Of a DNA stretch of 64,000 nt, positions 7,735 through 16,035 are shown piece by piece (position 1 is the first letter of the stretch; each line of letters starts with the position of its first letter). Location of the stretch: assembly GCF_001015055.1 (NCBI RefSeq), contig NZ_BBWZ01000022.1, positions 1 through 64,000 on the forward strand, given 5' to 3'. This DNA comes from Aneurinibacillus tyrosinisolvens (GTDB lineage Bacteria > Bacillota > Bacilli > Aneurinibacillales > Aneurinibacillaceae). The position numbers and the translations under genes were made by a program. The notes below the pieces were generated by a model. That model did not search any database, was not told the DNA's origin, and worked only from the letters and a program-made list of their open reading frames with translations.

Positions 7735-8328
7735 ATGAAGAAAAACATAAAAGGGATAACTGTTGTTTCACTTGTAGCTGTATTGGCGAGCTCCATGGTT
7801 GCTTGCAACCCAGGCGCGACTCCAAATAATACAAATCGAACGCAGGGATATCAGGCAAATGGGAACCGAGCCAATAATGTGGCTCCTTATCATGATGGTG
7901 TTCGTCCGTATGGGGTGCGCAATGACGGCGTAAGGCCCTATGGAACCCCTTCTCCGGTTAATAATGACGGTCATAATACGACCACCGATAATCATGCTGT
8001 TGCAGCACGGATAGCGCAAGTGGCTGGAACTGTTCCAGGAGTTGCGCATGTGACTACAGTTGTAGTGGGTAACGATGCTATTGTGGGGCTTGATCTTACC
8101 AACACTGCAAAAGATAACCGACAAAGGATTGAACAACAGGTGCGCCGGACTGTGCAAGCAGCAGATCCAGGGTATAATGTTCATGTAACAGCCGATGGAG
8201 CATTGCGCCAACGAATTCGTACCCTGAGTACACAACTAGGGAATGGACATCCAATTCGCACACTGGCCAATGATGTTGGAACACTTATCCGTGATATTGG
8301 CCGTACCGTTACAGCGCCCTTTCGTTAA
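7735..8328 (+). CDS. YhcN/YlaJ-family sporulation lipoprotein
   Basis: The 197-residue product begins MKKNIKGITVVSLVAVLASS with lipobox S-M-V-A-C, so it is a lipoprotein. It starts at 7735, with GGAGGTGAAGAG just upstream. A low-complexity linker carries the tandem phrase DGVRPYG twice. The C-terminal half (ARIAQVAGTVPGVAHVTTVV through DPGYNVHVTADGALRQRI) is the conserved YhcN/YlaJ domain, found in spore inner-membrane lipoproteins. It is monocistronic, with a terminator at 8346-8366. Genes of this family also occur in spoVA2mob operons, although here it is 5.5 kb from spoVAC. Confidence 0.88.
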   Translation: MKKNIKGITVVSLVAVLASSMVACNPGATPNNTNRTQGYQANGNRANNVAPYHDGVRPYGVRNDGVRPYGTPSPVNNDGHNTTTDNHAVAARIAQVAGTVPGVAHVTTVVVGNDAIVGLDLTNTAKDNRQRIEQQVRRTVQAADPGYNVHVTADGALRQRIRTLSTQLGNGHPIRTLANDVGTLIRDIGRTVTAPFR

Positions 8329-8345
8329 ATAACGGTTACAAAAGG

Positions 8346-8366
8346 AGACTTCTTCCCGGGAAGTCT
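8346..8366 (+). terminator. Intrinsic terminator of the YhcN-like gene
   Basis: AGACTTC and GAAGTCT form a 7-bp stem with a CCCGG-containing loop, followed by TCTTTTT. Confidence 0.75.
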
Positions 8367-8495
8367 TCTTTTTACTTGAGTAAAAATATTTTGTACTTGG
8401 GAACAAAGATTTAATGATTGCTGAAGCATATCGCGGACAGGTTTCAGCCCGATAATCTCGAATACATTAAATACAATTGGATGGAGGGAAATCTA

Positions 8496-9077
8496 TTGAA
8501 ACGATTAGCTGTTTTTTGTGGCTCAAGTAACGGCGCTTCTAACAAGTACAAAGAAGGAGCAATCCAACTCGGTAAAGAATTAGCCAGACGAGAAATCACG
8601 CTTGTATATGGTGGGGCAAGTGTCGGCATTATGGGTGGAATCGCGGATGCCGTTCTCGGAGAAGGAGGAGAAGTAATCGGTGTTATTCCAAAGATGCTGG
8701 AGGAGCGTGAAATTTCACATCCGAACTTAACAGAACTTTTTATCGTTCATTCCATGCATGAGAGAAAAGCGAAAATGGCTGATTTAGCAGACGGGTTTAT
8801 CGCTTTACCAGGGGGGCCTGGGACATTGGAAGAGTTTTTTGAAATATTCACCTGGGCGCAGTTAGGGCTGCACCAAAAACCTTTTGGCCTTTTAAACATT
8901 AATCATTATTACGACCCTCTTGTTTCCCTTTTTGACCATATGACAGAACAGCAATTCATGCAACAAAAATACCGCTCAATGGCTATCGTTGAATCGGATC
9001 CGGAAAGATTAATTGAAAAATTTTCTGCATACGAACCACCAGCAGTGAAAACGTGGATTCAAAAACATCAGACATAA
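8496..9077 (+). CDS. LOG-family nucleotide phosphoribohydrolase
   Basis: The 193-residue product matches the LOG (TIGR00730/YvdD) family, which cleaves nucleoside 5'-monophosphates (cytokinin nucleotides in plants, AMP-like nucleotides in bacteria) into base and ribose 5-phosphate. The start KRLAVFCGSSNGASNKYKEG is the Rossmann P-loop region, and ALPGGPGTLEEFFE is the catalytic PGGxGTxxE motif near residue 105. TTG at 8496 has GGAGGG 7 nt upstream and coincides with the normal N-terminus of the family. It stands alone after a terminator. Confidence 0.92.
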   Translation: MKRLAVFCGSSNGASNKYKEGAIQLGKELARREITLVYGGASVGIMGGIADAVLGEGGEVIGVIPKMLEEREISHPNLTELFIVHSMHERKAKMADLADGFIALPGGPGTLEEFFEIFTWAQLGLHQKPFGLLNINHYYDPLVSLFDHMTEQQFMQQKYRSMAIVESDPERLIEKFSAYEPPAVKTWIQKHQT

Positions 9078-9103
9078 TACATTTATTATCCTTGAGGTGA
9101 ACC

Positions 9104-9372
9104 ATGTACATTGATTATCGAACCGACGCCGGAACGCGGCCGACAACTGAAATGCGTGCAGCAATCAGGCTCCCTGATGAGTCGCTGCACACGAGTCTTC
9201 TTTGCATAGAAAACACACAGAACCGGGCTGGTGGCACCATTGTGCCTTTAGAGAATATGAAGGCGTTCTCGTATCTGAATTTGGCCTGGGCGTATTCCGG
9301 TTCGTTACGCACAAAGATATTTCAGCGAACGATATCGATAAAACATTAACACGTTTCGCGCGCATTCTTTGA
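9104..9372 (+). pseudogene. L-threonine aldolase remnant
   Basis: A good ribosome binding site (TTGAGGTG) and ATG at 9104 lead into YRTDAGTRPTTEMRAAI, matching the threonine aldolase N-terminus (R-T/S-D-T-V-T-R-P-T-x-E-M). The frame then jumps to SLLCIENTQNRAGGTIVPLE, a conserved middle segment. After a +1 shift near 9253 it ends with EYEGVLVSEFGLGVFRFVTH and KDISANDIDKTLTRFARIL before TGA at 9370-9372, the normal C-terminus. A full enzyme is about 340 residues, so two large internal deletions and a frameshift have left about a quarter of the gene. The PLP lysine region is missing. Confidence 0.75.
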
Positions 9373-9395
9373 TAGTAAAGAGTGCGTATCATTTT

Positions 9396-10007
9396 TTAAT
9401 TTTCATAGATAATTTCTGTATGTACATCGACCTGTAGAAAATCTTCCAGACGCTGCTTTACAGAGTGCCATTCCTCTTTAATAATGCTGTACATCGCTGA
9501 ATCCCGTACGTACCCATCCTGTAAAACGCGCTCTTTTCTAATAATTCCTTCTTGTAAAGCGCCCAACCGCAGAATCGCGTTCCGGGAACGCTCGTTTCTT
9601 ACATCGGTTTTAAATTGAACCCGGTTCAATTGCAGTTCTTCAAAGCAATAACGCAGCAATAGATATTTGCATTCTGTATTTACCCTTGTGCGCCAAACAG
9701 AAGGGGAATACCATGTCCATCCAATCTCTGTGCTTTTATTTGGCAGAGAGATATTTAGAAGCCGAGTGCTGCCAATAATACAGTTTGTATCTAAATCATA
9801 AACAGTAAAAGGCAGCTCCGTTCCATTCTCCCTGGCTTTGAGAGCACTTTCTACTATGTTCCGTATATCTTCAAGACTTTTCCCCTTTGTAGGCATATAG
9901 GTCCAAATCTCAGATGGTCTGGCTGCCTCGAATAGATCGTTCGTATGTCCTTTTTCTAACGGAATAAGTTTCACTCGTTTTCCAACCAATTGAACTCGTT
10001 TCAGCAT
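9396..10007 (-). CDS. GNAT acetyltransferase, RimJ/RimL type
   Basis: The 203-residue product starts MLKRVQLVGKRVKLIPLEKG at 10007, with GGAGGG upstream. It has the RimJ/RimL architecture: an N-terminal strand-helix, IIGSTRLLNISLPNKSTEIG, WTWYSPSVWRTRVNTECKYL (the acetyl-CoA loop region) and RVQFKTDVRNERSRNAILRL with GALQEGIIRKE. Such enzymes acetylate N-terminal or side-chain amines or antibiotics. The substrate is unknown. It is monocistronic. Confidence 0.88.
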   Translation of the reverse strand: MLKRVQLVGKRVKLIPLEKGHTNDLFEAARPSEIWTYMPTKGKSLEDIRNIVESALKARENGTELPFTVYDLDTNCIIGSTRLLNISLPNKSTEIGWTWYSPSVWRTRVNTECKYLLLRYCFEELQLNRVQFKTDVRNERSRNAILRLGALQEGIIRKERVLQDGYVRDSAMYSIIKEEWHSVKQRLEDFLQVDVHTEIIYEN

Positions 10008-10139
10008 GGTAACCCTCCACTCTCCTTCGTTCGTTATGTTTTTTACTCAAGGCTTACTGTATTCTTAGTATAGTGAAGGTGCTGGCACCGTAAGAAGAGC
10101 CAGTTCTAATATTTCTCACAAGGCCAGATTGCATAGAAG

Positions 10140-10352
10140 GTGAAGATGATGCTGGAAATTACTCCTGGATTGGATAATGATAAGGAAGAAGCGCTGTACA
10201 TACAGTTATATGATTATATTAGAAGTGAAATAGAAAGTGGAAAGATACCACCAGAAAGCAAGTTACCCTCCCAACGGAAGTTAGCCGGGCATTTGGAAGT
10301 GAGCCGAAATACGGTTGATGCTGCTTACCAGCAGCTTTTGGCTGAAGGATAG
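10140..10352 (+). pseudogene. N-terminal fragment of a MocR/PdxR-type GntR regulator
   Basis: The frame gives about 68 residues (ATG at 10146, site GAAGGTG). It includes EALYIQLYDYIRSEIESGKI, PPESKLPSQRKLAGHLEVSR and NTVDAAYQQLLAEG, then TAG and shortly TAA. This is the complete winged-helix GntR domain start of MocR-type regulators, which normally continue into an aminotransferase-like domain of about 350 residues. Nothing after the stop resembles that domain. A free DNA-binding domain could still be made, but truncation of a larger gene is likelier. Confidence 0.75.
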
Positions 10353-10479
10353 ATTTAACTCATTTCCCTTACGAGGTATGGCGTAAATTGTAAAACAGGT
10401 TTATGACTAAATATAATAAACAATATTTCCGATATAATCTTTACGGCAGCAACACTTATAGAATGGAGCGTTTACTTCA

Positions 10480-11301
10480 ATGATAAACCATATTGATTCA
10501 CTGGAAAGCCTTATTGCTATTATACCTATTCTTAAAGTATCTGTTCCCGCTGATCTATCGATCGCTATTTGTGACGTAGAGAAATTTATTGCCTATTTCC
10601 CGGGTGAAACAATAAACTTAAACATTAAAATCGGTCAAGCTTTAAACCCTGAAGAACCGCTCGCCCTTGCGCTGGTTCAGAACAAGCGGCTCCAGGCAGA
10701 GGTGCCTGCCGATTTTTATGGATATGAGTTTACAGGGACAGCAGTTCCTCTCCATGACAAAAATAATAAAGTCATTGGCGGGATCGCTATCCAAATGCGC
10801 AGGCAAAGTGAATTAAGAGCGATTGCAGATCAAATTTCAACATCATTATCACAAGCTAATGAACGAATTATGAATGTCGCGAATGCATCTGCTTCACTGG
10901 CTGACTTCACCCAAAAGCTCCTGCTTCAATCCCATCAGGCTGGGGAAGATGTTAAGAATACAGGCGAAGTATTGTCTATTATTAAAAGAGTTGCAGACCA
11001 AACGAATTTGCTGGGGCTAAACGCAGCAATAGAGGCAGCGCGTGCTGGGGAAAAAGGGAAAGGATTTGAAGTGGTTGCCAGTGAAATTCGAAAGTTTTCT
11101 AAAGAAACAGTCACATCAACCCAAAAGATACGTGAAACACTAGTTCAGATCCAAGAAATTACGGAACAAATCGGAAGTTCAATTGAGCAAATAGCTGCCA
11201 TTGGTCAAGAGCAAGCAGCTTCCACTCAACAAATTTCAACGTTTATTGAAGAAATTCAAGATATGTCTAACAAGCTTAACCAATTTGCTAAAAAACTATA
11301 A
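10480..11301 (+). CDS. Soluble methyl-accepting chemotaxis-type receptor (YfmS-like)
   Basis: The 273-residue protein has no membrane segment. Residues 1-110 form a small sensory domain ([20 protein letters not shown], then GFTGTAVPL-like and VIGGIAIQM strands). From about 115 onward is a short coiled signalling domain with the hairpin tip [20 protein letters not shown] and [17 protein letters not shown], the CheA/CheW contact region. It resembles B. subtilis YfmS, a cytoplasmic chemoreceptor. It is intact although flanked by three gene remnants, and has its own terminator at 11319-11351. The ligand is unknown. Confidence 0.9.
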   Translation: MINHIDSLESLIAIIPILKVSVPADLSIAICDVEKFIAYFPGETINLNIKIGQALNPEEPLALALVQNKRLQAEVPADFYGYEFTGTAVPLHDKNNKVIGGIAIQMRRQSELRAIADQISTSLSQANERIMNVANASASLADFTQKLLLQSHQAGEDVKNTGEVLSIIKRVADQTNLLGLNAAIEAARAGEKGKGFEVVASEIRKFSKETVTSTQKIRETLVQIQEITEQIGSSIEQIAAIGQEQAASTQQISTFIEEIQDMSNKLNQFAKKL

Positions 11302-11318
11302 AAAATTGAACCTGAAGT

Positions 11319-11351
11319 GGACTGCCACTTAGATTTCTAGGTGAGCAGTCC
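11319..11351 (+). terminator. Terminator of the soluble chemoreceptor gene
   Basis: GGACTGC (11319-11325) pairs with GCAGTCC (11345-11351), extended by CACTTAG/CTAGGTG; a modest T-rich tail follows. Confidence 0.6.
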
Positions 11352-11380
11352 TTCCACAGTTTAACGGGAAATCTTCCCGT

Positions 11381-11815
11381 TTATTTAAGAGAGTACACAG
11401 CATCCAGGGCCTGCGATATTTTAGCAATCGGGGATTTAAGCCCTGTACTGGAATGCACCCAGGTAGTCCCGACAACACGTGTCTGATCTGTTATTTCTTT
11501 AATAATATTTTCAACCATTTCTTCCTGGGTTATTTCATGAATGTTATCGTAGGAATGAACTTCCCGGAAGGTTGCTCCGGTTCGTTCTGTTGCCCGCTTC
11601 ACGGCCTCCTGCTGGGAATAATAATTGTGCTCCGTTGTTAAGATTTCCTGTCCTTTTTGAATATTAAGCCCTGTGTAAATGGTGCCGAGGCCCATGGTGG
11701 TGCTGTCAGTTAATGCGATTTGGTTCGGATCGTCCATGCCGAGATATTTGGCAGCCGCAATCCGCCCTTTCTGCGCATACTGTTGCTCCTTCGCTTTTTC
11801 TCCTAGGTAGAATCT
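11381..11815 (-). pseudogene. Class V aminotransferase fragment
   Basis: A leftward open stretch of about 144 codons reads AAAKYLGMDDPNQIALTDST, TMGLGTIYTGLNIQKGQEIL, TTEHNYYSQQEAVKRATERT and VVGTTWVHSSTGLKSPIAKI. This is the cofactor-binding half of a class V PLP aminotransferase (isopenicillin-epimerase/cysteine-desulfurase fold). Upstream it has no start codon or ribosome binding site, and it ends after SQALDAVYSLK, before the PLP lysine and the C-terminal half. Roughly 250 residues are missing. It is a remnant, possibly of the same catabolic gene group as the neighbouring threonine aldolase and MocR fragments. Confidence 0.78.
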
Positions 11816-11906
11816 CTATTTGGAACGGCATTTATTCTTTGCGGATACATAATTCACCGCAGGTTTTCTAAGGATAAGCTAGAGGAATGGAGGAGGAGAT
11901 TACCCC

Positions 11907-13268
11907 ATGAGTAAGGAATCTGCACACAAAGGGAGCCTGAGCTGGTGGCAGCTTGCTCTGTTAGGGTTCGGATGCATAACGGGGACAGGCTTCTTTCTGG
12001 GCTCTGGCATCGCCATTGAAAGAAGTGGCTTTTCGGTTCTGCTTGTTTTTTTGCTTGCGGCGATTGGTACTTATTTTGTATTTGACGCTTTGGCTAACAT
12101 GATTGCACAGGATACTCAAAAGGGCTCCTTTTGTACATACTCAAAGAAAGCTTTTGGCCATTGGGCGGGATTTAGCCATGGGTGGATATATTGGACAGCC
12201 GAAATGCTCATTTTAGGCAGTCAGCTGACCGCGCTCGGTCTTTTTACGAGGTTTTGGCTTCCACATACCCCGCTCTGGGTATTCACTGCTGCGTATGCTG
12301 CTCTGGGGATTGGCGTTGTATTGCTTGGAACGAAGGGATTCGAGAAAGCGGAAAACATCCTGGCTGTCGTGAAGATCGCAGCCATTGTCATGTTCATTAT
12401 TTTAGCTTTTTTGGTGTTCACGGGTGTACTCGGGGAACATAACGCCCACATGCATAAGCCTACGCAGATGAATCATTTCCTTTCGCATGGAATCACTGGC
12501 TTATGGTCAGGCCTTATCTACGTGTTCTTTGCTTTTGCAGGCATTGAAGTGATGGGGCTTATGGCTGCTAAACTGCACGATCCGAAAGAAGCGCCAAAAA
12601 TCGGAAAGGTTGTACTTTCAGTCATAACGGCTCTTTTTATTCTTTCCATTGGATTGGCTTTGCTTCTGGCTCCTCTTGAAGATTTTACTTCAGAAGAAAG
12701 CCCGTTTGTTATCGCTTTAAGGGACCTTAATTTCACTGTCATCGTCCATATTTTTAATGGAGTACTTATTATCGCAGGGTTCTCAAGCCTGGTTGCTTCC
12801 TTATATTCGGTTACACAGATGATGTATATGATTGCCAAAGACGGTGACGCACCGAAGATTTTTACAAAGATAAGCAAGCGTAAAATCCCGTATGGCTCTC
12901 TCGGTTTAACGATCTGCGGGATGATCGTCTCCATCGTGATTGCCTTACTGCTCCCTAAAGAGGTATACGAGTACATCACAACAGCCGGGGGGTTAATGCT
13001 TCTCTATGCGTGGTTGTTTATGGTGTCCGCCTCACGAAAACTCCTGAAGCTTTCCGCATGGGGGCACCTCAAAACAATCACTGCGATGATTCTCGTTCTT
13101 CTCGCTGCGTCGGGAACTCTTTTTGACAAAACAAGCAGGCTTGGTTTCTACGTCAGCCTGCTGTTCCTTGTTATTATTGGAGTTGTCACACTTATCATGA
13201 AGAGGAAATGGAAGAAAGCGGAGACGGATCAGGATCAAGGGTTATGGCGGCCCTTAAAAAAACAATAG
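11907..13268 (+). CDS. Amino acid permease, APC superfamily
   Basis: The 453-residue, 12-segment membrane protein begins after a GGAGGAG site. The APC hallmark LGFGCITGTGFFLGSGIAIE lies in segment 1, and the broken-helix region ITGLWSGLIYVFFAFAGIEV in segment 6. The family exchanges or symports amino acids. The fold and the motif GTGFFLGSG place it with AAT/YbxG-type permeases of Bacillales; the substrate is unknown. The 3' end overlaps the convergent LysE-type gene by 15 nt. Confidence 0.9.
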   Translation: MSKESAHKGSLSWWQLALLGFGCITGTGFFLGSGIAIERSGFSVLLVFLLAAIGTYFVFDALANMIAQDTQKGSFCTYSKKAFGHWAGFSHGWIYWTAEMLILGSQLTALGLFTRFWLPHTPLWVFTAAYAALGIGVVLLGTKGFEKAENILAVVKIAAIVMFIILAFLVFTGVLGEHNAHMHKPTQMNHFLSHGITGLWSGLIYVFFAFAGIEVMGLMAAKLHDPKEAPKIGKVVLSVITALFILSIGLALLLAPLEDFTSEESPFVIALRDLNFTVIVHIFNGVLIIAGFSSLVASLYSVTQMMYMIAKDGDAPKIFTKISKRKIPYGSLGLTICGMIVSIVIALLLPKEVYEYITTAGGLMLLYAWLFMVSASRKLLKLSAWGHLKTITAMILVLLAASGTLFDKTSRLGFYVSLLFLVIIGVVTLIMKRKWKKAETDQDQGLWRPLKKQ

Positions 13269-13880
13269 CCTAATAACTTGCAACCCGAAATAAAGACCAA
13301 AGCCGATAAGAGCAATACCGGCCATGCGAGAAATAAAAATGAGCGCACGTGCCCTTATGTACTTATGGAACATGCTTGCTGTTGCGGCCATGCCGATATC
13401 CCAGAGCAGCAGTCCAACAAAAATTCCCGAACTGTAGAAGAGAAGGTCCAATGTTCCATAGGTTTCGGCTGTTTTAGCAAGGATGGATCCATAAACCCCC
13501 AACCAGAAAAGAATGCTCACGGGATTAGAGAGTGTCATAAAAAAACCGGAAGAAAAGGATTTCATAGCTAATTCTGCCTTTCTTTCCGGCTTAGCCACAA
13601 GAGCGCCAGCGCTTTTTATGCTTTCCACACCGGTGTAGATGAGAACAAAACAGCCGAACACCCAGAGAAACGTTTTCATCAGGGGGGTATTGAGAAAGTG
13701 CACCGCTCCAAAGTAGATGAGCAGCATGAATAGAGCGTCTGCGACCATCGCGCCCAATCCGACTAACCATGCGTGCAGAAAACCGTACTTAATGCCTTTG
13801 TGCAATTGTGCGGCGTTAATGGGACCAATAGGGGCGGCTAAAGAAAGCCCAAGCAGTACATAGCTGATAAATATCTGCAT
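13254..13880 (-). CDS. LysE-family amino acid exporter
   Basis: The 208-residue, six-segment protein shows the LysE/RhtB signature at its start, LLGLSLAAPIGPINAAQLHK, the following GFLHAWLVGLGAMVADALFM, and FFMTLSNPVSILFWLGVYGS in the middle. Members export basic or other amino acids in antiport with protons. The gene is convergent with the APC permease and overlaps its last 15 nt. The substrate is not deducible. Confidence 0.92.
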   Translation of the reverse strand: MQIFISYVLLGLSLAAPIGPINAAQLHKGIKYGFLHAWLVGLGAMVADALFMLLIYFGAVHFLNTPLMKTFLWVFGCFVLIYTGVESIKSAGALVAKPERKAELAMKSFSSGFFMTLSNPVSILFWLGVYGSILAKTAETYGTLDLLFYSSGIFVGLLLWDIGMAATASMFHKYIRARALIFISRMAGIALIGFGLYFGLQVIRLLFF

Positions 13881-14037
13881 CTACAAGAACACACCCTCAT
13901 TGTAAGAGTACCTACTTGTACACATTATATTTAGGAAGGGTGCATTGTAGAACGCCCGGGAATAAGATGTTGTGTATGTCAAATCAGCAAGCACTCAGGC
14001 AATAAGAATGGACGACCTGGGGCCGCCCATCAGCAAG

Positions 14038-14235
14038 CTATGAAACTTTACTGCGTTCACGAAACAAGAAACTAATACAGTAGAGTCCGGCGAGGCCAAC
14101 CAGTGTATAAACAGTCCGGCTCAGGAAAGACGATTCACCGTTAAATAAGGCAGCAACGAGATCCCACCGGAAAAGGCCAACAAGCAGCCAGTTAAGAGCG
14201 CCGATAATAACCAGGATAAGAGCTATTCGATCCAC
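14038..14235 (-). CDS. DUF378 small membrane protein
   Basis: The product is 65 residues: MDRIALILVIIGALNWLLVG then LFRWDLVAALFNGE and a second hydrophobic segment YTLVGLAGLYCISFLF. This is the standard DUF378 pattern (I-G-x-L-N-W-x-L-V-G) with two membrane helices. I prefer the GTG at 14235, since AAAGGAG lies about 9 nt upstream; TTG at 14244 is too close to the site. The function is unknown. Confidence 0.88.
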   Translation of the reverse strand: MDRIALILVIIGALNWLLVGLFRWDLVAALFNGESSFLSRTVYTLVGLAGLYCISFLFRERSKVS

Positions 14236-14279
14236 CTGTATCAACTCCTTTCCGCCAATATACCGTTAGTATGCCCGAT

Positions 14280-15068
14280 TTACTTTTTATTAAGACGGGA
14301 AGAGATGAAACGATCAAACATTCCAGGGAGGAGATGGGAGAGAACAATTCCCGCATTCATATAGCGGGGAATCGTTGTTTCAGCTTTTCCTGTTTCTACG
14401 GTTTTCAGGATTGCTTGCGCTACGGCTTCGGGTGTAACCATAAAGCTTTCGATATTGCGGCGGTAGGTCCCCGCTTTATCGGCCCGGTCAAAGAAAGGGG
14501 TACGGACAGGCCCCGGGTTTACAGCGGAGATAGTAATTCCTGTTCCTTTTAATTCCTGGCGCACACTCGCTGTCAGGCCGATAACAGCGAACTTGCTTGC
14601 CGAATAGGCGCTTGACTTCGCTGTAGCCATCTTTCCGGCGACGGAAGCTACATTAATGATGTGACCGCTCTTTCTTTTAAGCATGTGGGGCAGCACTGCT
14701 TTCATGCAGCGAACCGTGCCCATGTAGTTAACATCCATCATCCCCTGAACATCTTCCAGCGTGGATTCAGTAAAGGGAGAGAAAATCCCGTATCCGGCAT
14801 TGTTAACCCAAATGTCAATCTGGCCATACCGGGCAATAATATCGTTTACAACGGTATTTACCTGTTCCTCATTCGTAACATCCAGCTCATAATGACGGGT
14901 GGCTGGTGCGTTTGCAGTAAGTTCATCTTTAAGTTCCTGCAGTGCCCCGGTTGAGCGGGCAAGCAAAATCGGAGTGGCGCCCATACGGACGGCAAGCTTT
15001 GCGCAGGCGTGGCCAATTCCGCTTGAGGCTCCGGTAATTGCGATAATTTTTCCATTTATTGTTTTCAT
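14280..15068 (-). CDS. Short-chain dehydrogenase/reductase (YqjQ-like)
   Basis: The 262-residue classical SDR starts MKTINGKIIAITGASSGIGH at 15068, with GGAGGTTG upstream. The cofactor motif is TGASSGIG, and WVNNAGYGIFSPF is the NNAG motif. The catalytic set is S in INVASVAGKMA, with Y-S-A-S-K downstream, and VNPGPVRTPFFD follows. The C-terminal 45 residues are membrane-prone and basic (LSHLLPGMFDRFISSRLNKK), as in YqjQ-type SDRs that associate with membranes. The substrate is unknown. Confidence 0.9.
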   Translation of the reverse strand: MKTINGKIIAITGASSGIGHACAKLAVRMGATPILLARSTGALQELKDELTANAPATRHYELDVTNEEQVNTVVNDIIARYGQIDIWVNNAGYGIFSPFTESTLEDVQGMMDVNYMGTVRCMKAVLPHMLKRKSGHIINVASVAGKMATAKSSAYSASKFAVIGLTASVRQELKGTGITISAVNPGPVRTPFFDRADKAGTYRRNIESFMVTPEAVAQAILKTVETGKAETTIPRYMNAGIVLSHLLPGMFDRFISSRLNKK

Positions 15069-15230
15069 ACATTCAACCTCCACACCATTAAAGTTTGACA
15101 CTTTACCGCTCATTCCTCCTTACACCCATTGGGTGACAAATGTCAGTAGGGTACTTTATACAATATGTGTCACTTTCTTTGAGGTAGGCGAATAGACTAT
15201 AAGAAAGTACCGTAAAGGGGGAAAAGCCTG

Positions 15231-15971
15231 GTGGAATTTAAAGGTCAAGTCACGCTAATTACGGGCGGAGCCAGTGGTCTTGGGAGAGAAGCGGCGAAAC
15301 TATTTTGTCAGCGGGGCGCAGTGGTCATTATTGCTGATATTAACCCTGCTGAAGGTGAGAGGGCGGCAGCGGAAATCGCCGGGAGGGATGGAACGGTACA
15401 TTTTATTCACGCGAACGTAGCGGATGAGGATTCCGTACGGGCGTTAATCGACCAGGTTAAACAAATCACCGGCAGGTTGGACATTCTGGTTAACAATGCA
15501 GGGATTACCCGTGATGGAATGCTGCATAAAACATCGAAAGAAAGCTGGGAGCAGGTTATTGCCATTAATCTCACAGGCGTGTACTTGTGTACCAAAGCAG
15601 CCGTTCCCCTAATGCTGGAGAACGGGTACGGCAGGATTATTAATACGTCTTCTGTTGTGGGGCTATACGGCAATATCGGGCAGACGAATTACGCTGCGAC
15701 GAAAGCAGGGGTAATCGGGCTGACGAAGACGTGGGCAAAAGAACTTGGCGGCAAAGGAATTACGGTAAACGCGGTAGCGCCGGGCTTCATTAAAACACCA
15801 ATGACAGAAGCGGTGCCGGGTAAAATTTTGGAAATGATGCGGCTTAAGGTGCCGGTCCAGCGTTTAGGGGAACCGGAAGACATCGCGCGGGCCTATGTGT
15901 TCCTCGCGTCACCGTTCTCTTCCTATATTAATGGATCTGTTCTTTCGGTGGATGGGGGATTAACATTATAA
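15231..15971 (+). CDS. SDR oxidoreductase, FabG/acetoacetyl-CoA-reductase type
   Basis: The 246-residue SDR starts with GTG at 15231, with AAAGGGGG upstream. It shows TLITGGASGLGREAAKLFC (nucleotide loop), ILVNNAGITRDGMLHKTSKE (NNAGITRD is typical of FabG and PhaB), SSVVGLYGNIGQTNYAATKA (Ser, Tyr and Lys of the catalytic triad) and VAPGFIKTPMTEAVP. It is a paralogue of phaB at 25251-25994. It could reduce 3-oxoacyl-thioesters, but no fatty-acid gene lies beside it, so the physiological substrate is uncertain. Confidence 0.88.
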   Translation: MEFKGQVTLITGGASGLGREAAKLFCQRGAVVIIADINPAEGERAAAEIAGRDGTVHFIHANVADEDSVRALIDQVKQITGRLDILVNNAGITRDGMLHKTSKESWEQVIAINLTGVYLCTKAAVPLMLENGYGRIINTSSVVGLYGNIGQTNYAATKAGVIGLTKTWAKELGGKGITVNAVAPGFIKTPMTEAVPGKILEMMRLKVPVQRLGEPEDIARAYVFLASPFSSYINGSVLSVDGGLTL

Positions 15972-15990
15972 ATTTGTGCTTTTCATTTGC

Positions 15991-16029
15991 ACCTCCATCC
16001 TCTACTATAAATAAAAAAGGGATGGAGGT
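15991..16029 (+). promoter_or_regulatory. Hairpin that buries the M20 gene's ribosome binding site
   Basis: ACCTCCATCC (15991-16000) is the exact complement of GGATGGAGGT (16020-16029). The second arm contains the GGAGG Shine-Dalgarno of the next gene (ATG at 16036) and is followed by TTTTCT. It may act as a terminator of the SDR gene, as a translational switch, or both. Confidence 0.55.
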
Positions 16030-16035
16030 TTTCTA

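Noticed and set aside
7870-7945. Tandem repeat array or CRISPR in the YhcN-like gene
   Set aside because: The two DGVRPYG units are an in-frame peptide repeat in a lipoprotein linker.
15231-15971. A second phaB
   Set aside because: The sequence is FabG/PhaB-like but no PHA gene is adjacent; named only as SDR.
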